The notes under the pieces: generated by a model
What the model was told of the DNA's origin: nothing
Database searches by the model: none
What the model saw: only the letters and a program-made list of their open reading frames with translations
Shown: positions 8,236 through 15,989 of the stretch, piece by piece
Position numbering within the stretch: position 1 is the stretch's first letter
Layout: the number at the start of each line of letters is the position of its first letter
Assembly (NCBI RefSeq): GCF_002094885.1
Contig: NZ_MSIT01000001.1
Location: 1-64,000 of the forward strand
Direction of reading: 5' to 3'
Origin: Salibaculum halophilum
GTDB lineage: Bacteria; Pseudomonadota; Alphaproteobacteria; Rhodobacterales; Rhodobacteraceae
Length of the DNA stretch: 64,000 bases
Translations under genes and position numbers: made by a program

Positions 8236-9498
8236 ATGCTCCGCACCGTATTGACCACCACCGCCCTGGCGACGGCCCTGACCGGCGCAGCCCAGGCGCA
8301 GACCGCCACCGAGGTGCTCGACACCTACGCCGATATCGCCGAGGCCAACTACGGCGACAGCCTTGAGGCGGCCCGCGCGCTGCAAGAGGCGGTAAACACC
8401 CTGATCGACAGCCCCTCGGCCGAGGCCATGGCCGCCGCGCGCGCGGCCTGGCTGGAGGCGCGCGTGCCCTACCAGCAGACCGAGGTCTACCGCTTCGGCA
8501 ATCCGATCGTCGACGACTGGGAAGGCAAGGTGAACGCCTGGCCGCTGGACGAGGGCCTGATCGACTATGTCGACGGCGCCTATGCCGGGCCCTCCGACGC
8601 CAACCAACTGGCCGGGCTGAACGTGATCGCCAACCCCAGCTTCACCCTTTCGGGCCAGCAGATCGACGCGACCGAGATCACCCCGGAACTGTTGCAGGAC
8701 ACCCTGCACGAGGCCGACGGGATCGAGGCCAACGTCGCCACCGGCTATCACGCCATCGAGTTCCTGCTTTGGGGGCAGGACCTGAACGGTCATGGCGACG
8801 GCGCCGGCAACCGGCCCTGGACCGACTATGCGCCGGGTGACGACTGCACCAACGGCAATTGTGAACGCCGGGCCGAGTATCTGTCTGCCGCGACGGACCT
8901 GCTGATCTCGGATCTGGAATGGATCACCGCGCAATGGGCCGAGGATGGTGCCGCCCGCGAAGACCTGATGGCCGACGAAGAGGCCGGGCTGACGGCGATC
9001 CTGACCGGCATGGGTAGCCTGTCCTATGGCGAGACGGCCGGCGAGCGGATGCGCCTCGGCCTGATGCTGAACGACCCCGAGGAGGAACATTCCTGCTTTG
9101 CCGACAACACCCACAACGACCATTACTACAACGGCGTCGGCATCCGGAACATCTACCTCGGCCGCTATGTGCGCACCGATGGCACCACCGTCAGCGGGCC
9201 GTCGCTGTCCGACCTGGTGGCCGCCGACGATCCCGCGCTCGACGCCGAGATGCGCGGGCGGCTGAACAACACCGTGATGGAACTGGGCCAGATCAAGCGG
9301 GCCGCCGAGGCGGGCTTTGCCTATGACGAGATGCTGGCGCGCGGCAATGACGGCGGCGAGGCGCTGATCATGGGCGGCGTGAACGGGCTGATCGACCAGA
9401 CCCGGTCCATCGAGCGGGTGGTCGCCGCGCTCGACCTCGGCGGGATCGAGGTCATGGGCTCGGACAGCCTCGACAACCCCGACGCCGTGTTCCAGTAA
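8236..9498 (+). CDS. Imelysin-family periplasmic iron-regulated protein (IrpA-like)
   Basis: A 420-residue secreted protein with a signal peptide (1-22, ending AAQA-Q) and an imelysin (peptidase M75-like) fold. The GxHxxE signature is intact as G170-Y-H172-A-I-E175, followed by FLLWGQD. Imelysins are periplasmic proteins implicated in iron uptake; peptidase activity is doubtful despite the name. The start has GGACAGAGAG just upstream. It is the first gene of four: di-heme oxidoreductase, a second imelysin and DUF1513 follow. The intact motif suggests this is the metal-binding copy. Confidence 0.9.
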   Translation: MLRTVLTTTALATALTGAAQAQTATEVLDTYADIAEANYGDSLEAARALQEAVNTLIDSPSAEAMAAARAAWLEARVPYQQTEVYRFGNPIVDDWEGKVNAWPLDEGLIDYVDGAYAGPSDANQLAGLNVIANPSFTLSGQQIDATEITPELLQDTLHEADGIEANVATGYHAIEFLLWGQDLNGHGDGAGNRPWTDYAPGDDCTNGNCERRAEYLSAATDLLISDLEWITAQWAEDGAAREDLMADEEAGLTAILTGMGSLSYGETAGERMRLGLMLNDPEEEHSCFADNTHNDHYYNGVGIRNIYLGRYVRTDGTTVSGPSLSDLVAADDPALDAEMRGRLNNTVMELGQIKRAAEAGFAYDEMLARGNDGGEALIMGGVNGLIDQTRSIERVVAALDLGGIEVMGSDSLDNPDAVFQ

Positions 9499-9551
9499 CC
9501 TTCCCCCGGGGGCGTGGCTCGGCCGCGCCCCTGCCATCCGACGTGAGCCCG

Positions 9552-11105
9552 ATGCAAAAGGTCCTTCCAGTCCTGCTGCCGCTCTGCGCGGCCCTTTCCG
9601 TGTCGGCCATGGCGCAAGAGGCCGCGCCACCCTGGGACGGGCTGGCCGATCACCACCTTGACGTCATTCCCCGAACCGACGAGGAGCGCGCCCGCATCGC
9701 CGATGTCACCGCGCCGCCGACGGATTTCTCGGCGCCCTGGGCCTTCGAGACGAACCCCGCCGGTGGCCAGACGGTGCGCGCGCGCGATACTGCCGATGCC
9801 TTTTCCCAGCCCGCCGGCAACCTGACATTCGAACAGCAGATGGACTTCCGGCTCGGCAACGGCATGTTCGACCGCGTCTGGGTCTCGGCCCCGGCCTCGA
9901 CCCTGGCCTCTGACGGGCTGGGGCCGCTCTACAATGCGCGCTCGTGCCAGCGCTGCCACCTCAAGGACGGGCGCGGCCACCCGCCCGAAGGCCCCGACGA
10001 CAGCGCCGTGTCGATGTTCCTGCGCGTTTCGGTGCCGGCGCCACGGGTCGATACCGCCGCGATCGAGGGTTATATCGCGGGCACGCAGGTGACGGCGCCC
10101 GAGCCGACCTACGGCACGCAGATGCAGGATTTCAGCCTGCCGGGCCACGCGCCCGAATACCGGCTTCAGGTCGACTACGAGGAGATAGAGGTGCCGCTGT
10201 CGGGCGGGCAGGTTGCCACCCTGCGCGAGCCGACCTACACCGCCGCGGACCTCGGGTATGGCCCGCTGCACGACAGGGCGATGCTGTCCCCGCGCGTGGC
10301 GCCGCAGATGATCGGGATGGGCCTGCTGGAGGCGATCCCGACGCAGGATATCCTGGCCTGGGCCGACCCGCAGGATGCCTATGGCGATGGCATCTCCGGC
10401 CGGGCGCAGGTGGTCCGGTCCGACGTGCACGACCGGCCCATGCTGGGCCGCTTCGGCCTGAAGGCCGGCAACCCGACGGTGCTGGAACAGACCGCAAGCG
10501 CCTTTGCGGGCGATATCGGCATCTCCAACCCCATCCATCCGGCCGGGGCAGGCGAGTGCACGGATGCCCAGACCGATTGCACCGCGGCGCTGCATGGCGG
10601 CGACCCGGAACAAAGCGGGTTCGAGATCGACAAGGTGGGGCTCGACCTCGTGACCTTCTACAGCCGGACGCTGGCCGTTCCGGCCCGGCGGGACGTGGAC
10701 GATCCCGAGGTCCTGCGCGGGCGCGAGGTCTTTTTCGAGACCGGCTGCGCCGAGTGCCACCGGCCCAACTACGTCACCCACAGGCTGGAGGGCGACGATC
10801 CGGCCAGTTTCCAGTTGATCTGGCCCTTCACCGACATGCTGCTGCACGACATGGGGCCGGGGCTGGCCGACAACCGCCCCGAGGGCCGCGCCTCGGGGCG
10901 CGAATGGCGCACTGCGCCGCTCTGGGGGATCGGCATGACCCAAACCGTTTCTGGCCACAGCTATTTTTTGCACGACGGCCGCGCCCGGTCGCTGCTGGAG
11001 GCGGTGCTCTGGCACGGCGGCGAGGCCGAGGCCGCCCGTGACCGCGTGGTCGAAATGCCGCCCGAGGACCGCGACGCCCTGATCCGCTACCTGGAGAGCC
11101 TATGA
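9552..11105 (+). CDS. Di-heme c oxidoreductase (thiol oxidoreductase family, DUF1111)
   Basis: About 517 residues. A signal peptide (MQKVLPVLLPLCAALSVSAMA-Q) leads into a di-heme c protein related to MauG and cytochrome c peroxidase. Two CxxCH heme sites are visible: C132-Q-R-C135-H136 and C399-A-E-C402-H403. The gene lies between two imelysin genes, so a role in redox handling of iron in the periplasm is likely but inferred. An in-frame GTG nine bases upstream (9543) is an alternative start; neither has a convincing Shine-Dalgarno. The stop overlaps the next start (ATGA). Heme attachment would need the Ccm system, which is not in this window. Confidence 0.9.
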   Translation: MQKVLPVLLPLCAALSVSAMAQEAAPPWDGLADHHLDVIPRTDEERARIADVTAPPTDFSAPWAFETNPAGGQTVRARDTADAFSQPAGNLTFEQQMDFRLGNGMFDRVWVSAPASTLASDGLGPLYNARSCQRCHLKDGRGHPPEGPDDSAVSMFLRVSVPAPRVDTAAIEGYIAGTQVTAPEPTYGTQMQDFSLPGHAPEYRLQVDYEEIEVPLSGGQVATLREPTYTAADLGYGPLHDRAMLSPRVAPQMIGMGLLEAIPTQDILAWADPQDAYGDGISGRAQVVRSDVHDRPMLGRFGLKAGNPTVLEQTASAFAGDIGISNPIHPAGAGECTDAQTDCTAALHGGDPEQSGFEIDKVGLDLVTFYSRTLAVPARRDVDDPEVLRGREVFFETGCAECHRPNYVTHRLEGDDPASFQLIWPFTDMLLHDMGPGLADNRPEGRASGREWRTAPLWGIGMTQTVSGHSYFLHDGRARSLLEAVLWHGGEAEAARDRVVEMPPEDRDALIRYLESL

Positions 11106-12088
11106 GACTGTTCGCCATCCTTGCCCTGGCCCTGGGCCTTGCGCCACCGGCCGGCGCCGGCGTCGACGCGGCGCTCGACGACCATATCCTGCCCGGGTTC
11201 GCGGTATTCGCCAGCCGCAGCGCGGACCTTGCAGACACCGCCGCCGAGGACTGCCGGCCGCAGGCCCTTCGCCCGGCCTACCACGCGGCCTTCGACGCCT
11301 GGATGCCCGTGGCCGACCTGCGCCTCGGCCCGTCCGAAACCGGGGCGCTTTCGGTCGGCTTCTGGCCCGACCCGCGCGGGTTCACCCCGCGCAAGCTGAC
11401 CCAGTTCATCGCGTCGCAGGACCCGATCGCCCGCGACCCGCAGGGGTATTCGGATGTCTCGGTCGCGGCGCGCGGTTTCTTCGCGCTGGAGCGGCTGATC
11501 TTCGACCCGGGCTTTTCGGATTATGCCCGCGGCAGCTATACCTGCGCGCTTGTCACCACCATCGCCGCGGACCTGGCCAATCAGGCTGCCGCGCTGGACG
11601 CGGGCTGGCGCGAGGATTTCGCCGAGACCCTGCGCACGGCGGGGACACCGGACAACGCGACCTTCCTGAGCGGGCAAGAGGCCCTTCGCGCGCTCTACAC
11701 GCAGGTGGCCTCGTCACTCGAATTCACCGCGCAGGAGCGGCTCGGCGCGCCGATGGGCACCTTCGAGCGCCCTCGGCCGGCGCGGGCCGAGGCGTGGCGC
11801 TCGGGGCGGTCGCTGCGCAACGCGCGTCTTGCGGCCGAGGCCGCGCACGGACTTGCCACCGCGCTGGCCGACTGGCCGACCCCGCAGAGCGATGCCGCCC
11901 TAGACGCGCTGCAGGCTGCGGCCGCACGGATCGAGGACCCGGCCTTTCAGGATGTGGATACGCCGCAGGGGCGGCTGCGCGCCGAGGTTCTGCAACAGGC
12001 TGTCACCGGGCTGCGCGCGGCGATCGCCACGGAAATCGGCGCCCGCTACGGGATCGCGCCGGGGTTCAATTCACAGGACGGAGACTGA
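11102..12088 (+). CDS. Second imelysin-like protein with degenerate metal motif
   Basis: A 328-residue secreted protein (signal peptide 1-19) with imelysin-like architecture, coupled to the di-heme gene by ATGA. At the place of the GxHxxE signature it reads G125-F-F127-A-L-E130: the histidine is replaced by phenylalanine. That suggests it has lost or changed the metal ligand and may act as a partner or pseudo-enzyme of the first imelysin. Four cysteines are visible (one in AEDCRP, one in YTCAL among them). The family call rests on context and the residual motif. Confidence 0.8.
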   Translation: MRLFAILALALGLAPPAGAGVDAALDDHILPGFAVFASRSADLADTAAEDCRPQALRPAYHAAFDAWMPVADLRLGPSETGALSVGFWPDPRGFTPRKLTQFIASQDPIARDPQGYSDVSVAARGFFALERLIFDPGFSDYARGSYTCALVTTIAADLANQAAALDAGWREDFAETLRTAGTPDNATFLSGQEALRALYTQVASSLEFTAQERLGAPMGTFERPRPARAEAWRSGRSLRNARLAAEAAHGLATALADWPTPQSDAALDALQAAAARIEDPAFQDVDTPQGRLRAEVLQQAVTGLRAAIATEIGARYGIAPGFNSQDGD

Positions 12089-12091
12089 CCC

Positions 12092-13162
12092 ATGACCACG
12101 CGCCGCGGCTTTCTCGCCTCGCTCATGGCGGTCGGCACCGCCCCGCGCCTGGGCTGGGCGGCGGTCGGCAACCCCGACTTTCTGGCCGCGGCAAAAGACC
12201 CTGACGGGCGCTTCGCCCTTTACGGCCTGTCCGCCACGGGGGCCACGACCTTTCGCGTCGCCTTGCCCGCGCGCGGCCATGCCGGGGCGGCCCATCCGAC
12301 GCGGGCCGAGGCGGTGGCCTTTGCGCGCCGCCCCGGCGACTTCGCGCTGGTGATCGACTGCGCGACCGGCGATGTCCTGCACCGGCTGACGCCGCCCGCG
12401 GGGCATCACCTGAACGGGCACGGGGTTTTCGCCGAGGGCGGCGCGCTGCTGCTGACCAGCGAGCAGGTCGCCGAGACAAGCGACGGGCGCATCGGGATAT
12501 GGGATGTCAGCGCGGGCTATGCCCGCATCGGGGCCTTTGCGACCGGCGGGCTGGGCCCGCACGAGATCCGGCTCATGCCCGACGGGGAAACATTGGTCGT
12601 CGCCAATGGCGGGATCGCCACCGACCCCACCGACCGCAGCAAGCAAAACGTGGACACCATGCGGCCCAGCCTGGCCTACCTGTCGCTCGACGGCGACCGT
12701 AAGGACGAGGTCGACCTGCCCGCGGAGCTTCACCGCAACTCGATCCGGCATCTCGCGGTCCGCGCGGACGGGCTGGTGGGTTTCGCCATGCAATGGCAGG
12801 GCGCCTCCGGGGCGGCGACGCCGCTGCTGGGCCTGCACCGGATGGGCGAAACGCCGGGTCTCGCCCCGGCGCCGCTGGCCGATGAACTGGCCATGCAGGG
12901 CTACGCGGGCAGCGTCGCCTTCGGCGGCGACGGCAGCGAACTGGCCATCACCTCGCCGCGGGGCGGCCGCCTGCACCGGTTCGCCCCCGACGGGGCCTTC
13001 ATCGGGGCGGTGACGCGCGCGGATATCTGCGGGCTCGCCCCGCTCGACACGGGCTACCTCGCCAGCGACGGTCTGGGCGGGTTAATTGCCCTGGGGCCGG
13101 ACGGCACGCGCGCCCTGGCCCGACAGGACGTGGCCTGGGACAATCACATCGTCACGCTGTGA
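12092..13162 (+). CDS. DUF1513 beta-propeller-like Tat-exported protein
   Basis: A 356-residue protein with a twin-arginine signal (MTTRRGFLASLMAVG) and a repetitive beta-rich body typical of DUF1513. It is thought to be a seven-bladed propeller, with blade-like phrases such as GLGPHEIRLMPDGETLVVANGG and NSIRHLAVRADGLVGFAMQW. It starts three bases after the second imelysin. The same partners (imelysin, di-heme protein, imelysin, DUF1513) co-occur in many proteobacteria. Export through Tat implies folding, perhaps with a cofactor, before secretion. Molecular function is unknown. Confidence 0.85.
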   Translation: MTTRRGFLASLMAVGTAPRLGWAAVGNPDFLAAAKDPDGRFALYGLSATGATTFRVALPARGHAGAAHPTRAEAVAFARRPGDFALVIDCATGDVLHRLTPPAGHHLNGHGVFAEGGALLLTSEQVAETSDGRIGIWDVSAGYARIGAFATGGLGPHEIRLMPDGETLVVANGGIATDPTDRSKQNVDTMRPSLAYLSLDGDRKDEVDLPAELHRNSIRHLAVRADGLVGFAMQWQGASGAATPLLGLHRMGETPGLAPAPLADELAMQGYAGSVAFGGDGSELAITSPRGGRLHRFAPDGAFIGAVTRADICGLAPLDTGYLASDGLGGLIALGPDGTRALARQDVAWDNHIVTL

Positions 13163-13236
13163 CGACGCCGCGACCGGGCGCGATCGGCAGCGGCGCGACA
13201 ACCCCATGTAGCTGCGCCAGCGCGAGGTTTGCCACC

Positions 13237-13815
13237 CTATCGCGTGAGCAGAAGCCGGTCGTTCTCGATCTCGATCCGGTCGAAGCGGTTGAGGTAGGCC
13301 ATGCCCAGCAGCGACTGTTCCATCTGCCCGCCGTTGACCGAGGCGCGCAGGTCGCGGTCCTCGATCGGGCCTAGCGCGACGCGGTCCAGCACCACCGGCG
13401 CGATGCGCACCTCGCCGTTGGCCGTCCGGGCGGTGCCGATGAAGTTAAGATCCGCCGGTTCCAGCCCGACGCGCGCGGCGTCTTGGCGTGTCAGCACCAC
13501 CTGCGTGGCCCCGGTATCGACCAGAAAGGGGACGGTGACGCCGTTGATCTGCAGGTCGAGGTGGAAATGCCCGTCGCGGCCGCGCGGCACCTCGACCACG
13601 TTCTCGGCCACGACCGCCTGCGAGACGCGCATGTCGCCCCGCATGTCCTGCCAGAGCCCGGCGGCGGCGACGGCGCCCACGAAGATCAGCACCCAGATCA
13701 TCGCCTGCTGCGCCATCTGCGAGGCGCGCAACCGGCTGTGCGCCAGGTAGGACCCGAGGATGGCCACCCCCAGCAGCGCCAGGAATACGAAGGATGCGAT
13801 CTGGTCTCCGGTCAT
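13237..13815 (-). CDS. Membrane-anchored clan AA aspartic protease (TIGR02281-type)
   Basis: A 192-residue protein with two N-terminal hydrophobic segments (about 8-25 and 37-55) and a retropepsin-like domain. The catalytic D-T-G-A lies in VPFLVDTGATQVVLT, and the flap and C-terminal elements MEQSLLGMAYLNRFDRIEI follow. One domain per chain implies a homodimer. The ATG giving MTGDQIASFVF is preferred to a TTG two codons upstream. It is convergent with the DUF1513 gene and adjacent to marC on the same strand. Substrate unknown. Confidence 0.88.
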   Translation of the reverse strand: MTGDQIASFVFLALLGVAILGSYLAHSRLRASQMAQQAMIWVLIFVGAVAAAGLWQDMRGDMRVSQAVVAENVVEVPRGRDGHFHLDLQINGVTVPFLVDTGATQVVLTRQDAARVGLEPADLNFIGTARTANGEVRIAPVVLDRVALGPIEDRDLRASVNGGQMEQSLLGMAYLNRFDRIEIENDRLLLTR

Positions 13816-13831
13816 TGGCAAGAGATAGGGG

Positions 13832-14467
13832 TTATCCGCCCAGACCGAAAGACCTCAGCCCGTCGAGCACGAATTGCACTGACAGCGCGGCCAGCAGCAT
13901 CCCCAGCAGCCGGGTGACGACATTGATGCCGACCCTGCCCAGAAGCCGTTCCAGCAGCCCTGCACCCAGGAACAGCACCAGCACCAGCGCCAGCACCGCC
14001 AACAGCACGCCCATGGTGGCGACGAAGCCGAGCGGACCCGTGCTCTGGCCCACCAGAAGGATGATCGTCGCGATCGCCCCCGGCCCGGCGATCAGCGGAA
14101 TGGCCAGCGGGAAGACGGACGGGTCCTCGTCGTCCTCTTCCTCGTCGTCGTCCTCGTCGGCCTGGTCGCGCCGGCGTTTCTGGCGGCGCTCGAACAGCAT
14201 GTCCAGCGCGGTCAGGAACAGCAGGATGCCGCCGGCGACCCGGAAGGCGGGCATGGAGATGCCGATGAAGCCCAGCACCGCCTCGCCGAACAGCGCGAAT
14301 ACCAGCAGGATCGCGAAGCTGATGACGCAGGCGCGCACTGCCAGCGCCCGGCGCCGGGTCGCGCTCATGCCCCGGGTCAGGGCCACGAAGATCGGGGTCA
14401 GCCCGATCGGGTCGATCACCACGAAGAGGGCCGCGAAGGCGGTGACGAGAAAGGCCGGGTCGATCAT
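13832..14467 (-). CDS. MarC-family integral membrane protein
   Basis: A 211-residue protein of the MarC/UPF0056 family with six predicted membrane spans. The family phrases VVIDPIGLTPIFVALTRG (N-terminus) and PLAIPLIAGPGAIATIILL (third span region) are present. Function in this family is unresolved; the old link to antibiotic resistance was not upheld. Odd feature: a highly charged cytoplasmic loop, with a basic stretch (ERRQKRRRDQ) followed by about 13 acidic residues, separates the two halves. Confidence 0.9.
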   Translation of the reverse strand: MIDPAFLVTAFAALFVVIDPIGLTPIFVALTRGMSATRRRALAVRACVISFAILLVFALFGEAVLGFIGISMPAFRVAGGILLFLTALDMLFERRQKRRRDQADEDDDEEEDDEDPSVFPLAIPLIAGPGAIATIILLVGQSTGPLGFVATMGVLLAVLALVLVLFLGAGLLERLLGRVGINVVTRLLGMLLAALSVQFVLDGLRSFGLGG

Positions 14468-14561
14468 GGGCGCGAGCCTAGGCGGCCACGGCCCGCATGA
14501 CCAGCCCTGGCGAGGCGCGCCGGCATTGACAGCGGGTTGCCCGCGCGCCTACCCATTAGAA

Positions 14562-14740
14562 GACGGTTTCCGGTGGCCGCGCGCCATCGGGTGAAAAGGG
14601 AACGCGGTGCGCCCGAACCGGGCAAATCCGCGGCTGTCCCCGCAACTGTAAGCGGCGAGCGGCACCGATGCTGACCACTGGGGCATGCCCCGGGAAGGTC
14701 CGGTGCCCGCCCCGACCCGCGAGCCAGGAGACCTGCCGTC
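14562..14740 (+). promoter_or_regulatory. Cobalamin (adenosylcobalamin) riboswitch
   Basis: The stretch shows the conserved cobalamin-riboswitch landmarks in order: GGTGAAAAGGGAA at about 14589, CCCCGCAACTGTAAGCGG at about 14638, and a 3' B12 box, GCCAGGAGACCTGCC, at 14723-14737. GACGG (14562-14566) pairs with CCGTC (14736-14740) to close the outer stem. The B12 box contains AGGAG, which doubles as a ribosome-binding site for the ATG at 14741, so ligand binding would hide it. Bound cobalamin is expected to repress the genes downstream. Confidence 0.92.
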
Positions 14741-14848
14741 ATGACTGTCAACCCGGGCGGGGTGCCCCGGCACGGCGTCTGCGACGACACACGACCCGTC
14801 CGACCAGCGCCGCGCCAGCCCCGTTCACAGGCGCGGAGGGCGCGATGA
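14741..14848 (+). CDS. 35-residue leader ORF directly behind the B12 riboswitch
   Basis: An ATG lies immediately after the riboswitch with the B12-box AGGAG 10 bases upstream. It opens a 35-codon frame (MTVNPGGVPRHGVCDDTRPV, then an Arg/Pro-rich tail). Its TGA overlaps the start of the next gene (ATGA). The product resembles nothing I recognise and is basic and low in complexity, so it is more likely a translational coupling device than a functional protein. Real translation is inferred from the RBS position and the exact stop/start overlap. Confidence 0.45.
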   Translation: MTVNPGGVPRHGVCDDTRPVRPAPRQPRSQARRAR

Positions 14849-15147
14849 CCCTGAACGATATCCTGACGGCCATGCGGGTGCCGAACAGCTCGGAGGCACG
14901 GGCGCGGCAACTCGCCCACATGGGTTATGTCGAATGGCTGGGCGCGTTGCCCGGCGGGGCCAACTACCCCGAGGCGGCGGTGCGCGCGCTGGCGGCCGCG
15001 GCCCCCCTGCGCGAGGATGACCCGGCCGTGGCCGAGTTCTGCCGCCTGCTGGAGGACAGCCTCAACCGCCCGCTGGTGCCGCTGACGCTGATCCCGCCGC
15101 GCCCGGGCCGTCGGGGCGGTGCGCGCGGGCGGCGGGCGATGCTGTGA
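14845..15147 (+). CDS. 100-residue protein of unknown function under B12 riboswitch control
   Basis: The start ATG has GGAGG 5-9 bases upstream and overlaps the stop of the 35-codon leader. The protein begins MTLNDILTAMRVPNSSEARA, is predicted mostly helical and soluble with no signal peptide or membrane span, and ends in a basic tail (RPGRRGGARGRRAML). I do not recognise a family. Its position behind a cobalamin riboswitch, as the only apparent target, predicts production when B12 is scarce. Roles in cobalt/cobalamin acquisition or in a B12-independent bypass are possible. It is not CbtA, CbtB, MetE or a BtuB receptor. Confidence 0.7.
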   Translation: MTLNDILTAMRVPNSSEARARQLAHMGYVEWLGALPGGANYPEAAVRALAAAAPLREDDPAVAEFCRLLEDSLNRPLVPLTLIPPRPGRRGGARGRRAML

Positions 15148-15245
15148 ACCGCGTCGCGACGCCCCGGAGCGGCGTTACGTCGTTCGGGCGGGCCTTGTCG
15201 CGGCTCCCGCAGGTGTCACCGGCCTGCGCCTGGCCGCAGCCGGGT

Positions 15246-15313
15246 CCAGGGGGCGCCGCCCCCTCTGCCTTCGGCATTCACCCCCGCGGTATTTGACACC
15301 CAAAGAAGCGGGG
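15246..15313 (+). repeat. Intergenic palindrome plus TATTT...CCAAAGAAG element
   Basis: In the 325-base gap 15148-15472 a GC-rich hairpin (AGGGGGCGCCGCCCCCT, about 15249-15265) is followed by CCCCCGCGGTATTTGACACCCAAAGAAGC. A hairpin followed by a GTATTT...(C)CA(A/G)A(A/G)AAG tail is, from memory, a common intergenic element in Rhodobacterales genomes. It may act as a transcription end or a dispersed repeat; only one copy was noticed in this window. The rest of the gap holds nothing else I can name. Confidence 0.4.
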
Positions 15314-15472
15314 GGTGTCGCGCGGGCGACAACGGTCGGCATACCGGCGTCGGGCTCGTGGCGCGCTAGCCACGGTGAGGGGCGGCAGGGACGGTGCGCG
15401 CGGTCCGCGGTTCCGCCGGCGGCCCGGGGGCTGTAGGTCGCTATTGTGCGTGCAGGTAATCGGGTGTCTGAC

Positions 15473-15958
15473 ATGGTGCGTGTAATCGTTGTATTGGTTC
15501 TGGCCGCGATACCGGGGCTCGGGCGTGCCGACCCGGCGCCCCGTCTCTTAGTGGCGGTTCAGGAGCGTGACGCGGTCGACCAGATCGTCCTGCGCAACAC
15601 CGGCGATTGCGCGCTGGCCAGCGGGCACCTGGTGCTGGACATGCGCGCCTCTCGGGGTAGCGTGGGGATCGACACGGCCGTGGGTGGACGCGGCACGAAG
15701 GACGCCTGGCCGGTTCGGGTCTTCACCGGGCCAGTCCGGCTGGCGCGGCCCGTTGCCGATGGCGCGCAGCGTCTTGGCCTGACCCTCGACAGGCTGGCGC
15801 CGGGGGCCAAGGCCCGGATCACGCTCGATGTCGACAACGAGCGGGCCTGGGTCCGGGCCGGGCGTGTGTCGATCCGGCCCGAGGACCTGCGCGACAGCCG
15901 CGCGATCTTCACCCCCGAGTCCGGGGCGCCGGCGCCATCCACCGTCCCGATGGGCTGA
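15473..15958 (+). CDS. Secreted protein of unknown function
   Basis: About 161 residues. A signal peptide (MVRVIVVLVLAAIPGLGRA) is followed by a beta-rich domain, with VDQIVLRNTGDCALASGHLV near the start and RITLDVDNERAWVRAGRVSI near the end. The alternation of strands suggests an immunoglobulin-like or jellyroll fold. One cysteine remains in the mature part, so no internal disulfide. Longer GTG starts at 15446 and 15464 are in frame, but the ATG gives the best signal peptide. No neighbour suggests a role. Confidence 0.65.
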   Translation: MVRVIVVLVLAAIPGLGRADPAPRLLVAVQERDAVDQIVLRNTGDCALASGHLVLDMRASRGSVGIDTAVGGRGTKDAWPVRVFTGPVRLARPVADGAQRLGLTLDRLAPGAKARITLDVDNERAWVRAGRVSIRPEDLRDSRAIFTPESGAPAPSTVPMG

Positions 15959-15989
15959 TCACGACGACGGCGGGGCAGCCGCGCCGCGC

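Noticed and set aside
8057-8254. 65-codon plus-strand frame before the first imelysin
   Set aside because: Overlaps the imelysin start by 19 bases in another frame, has no clear ribosome-binding site and matches nothing known. It could still be a leader, but I cannot support it.
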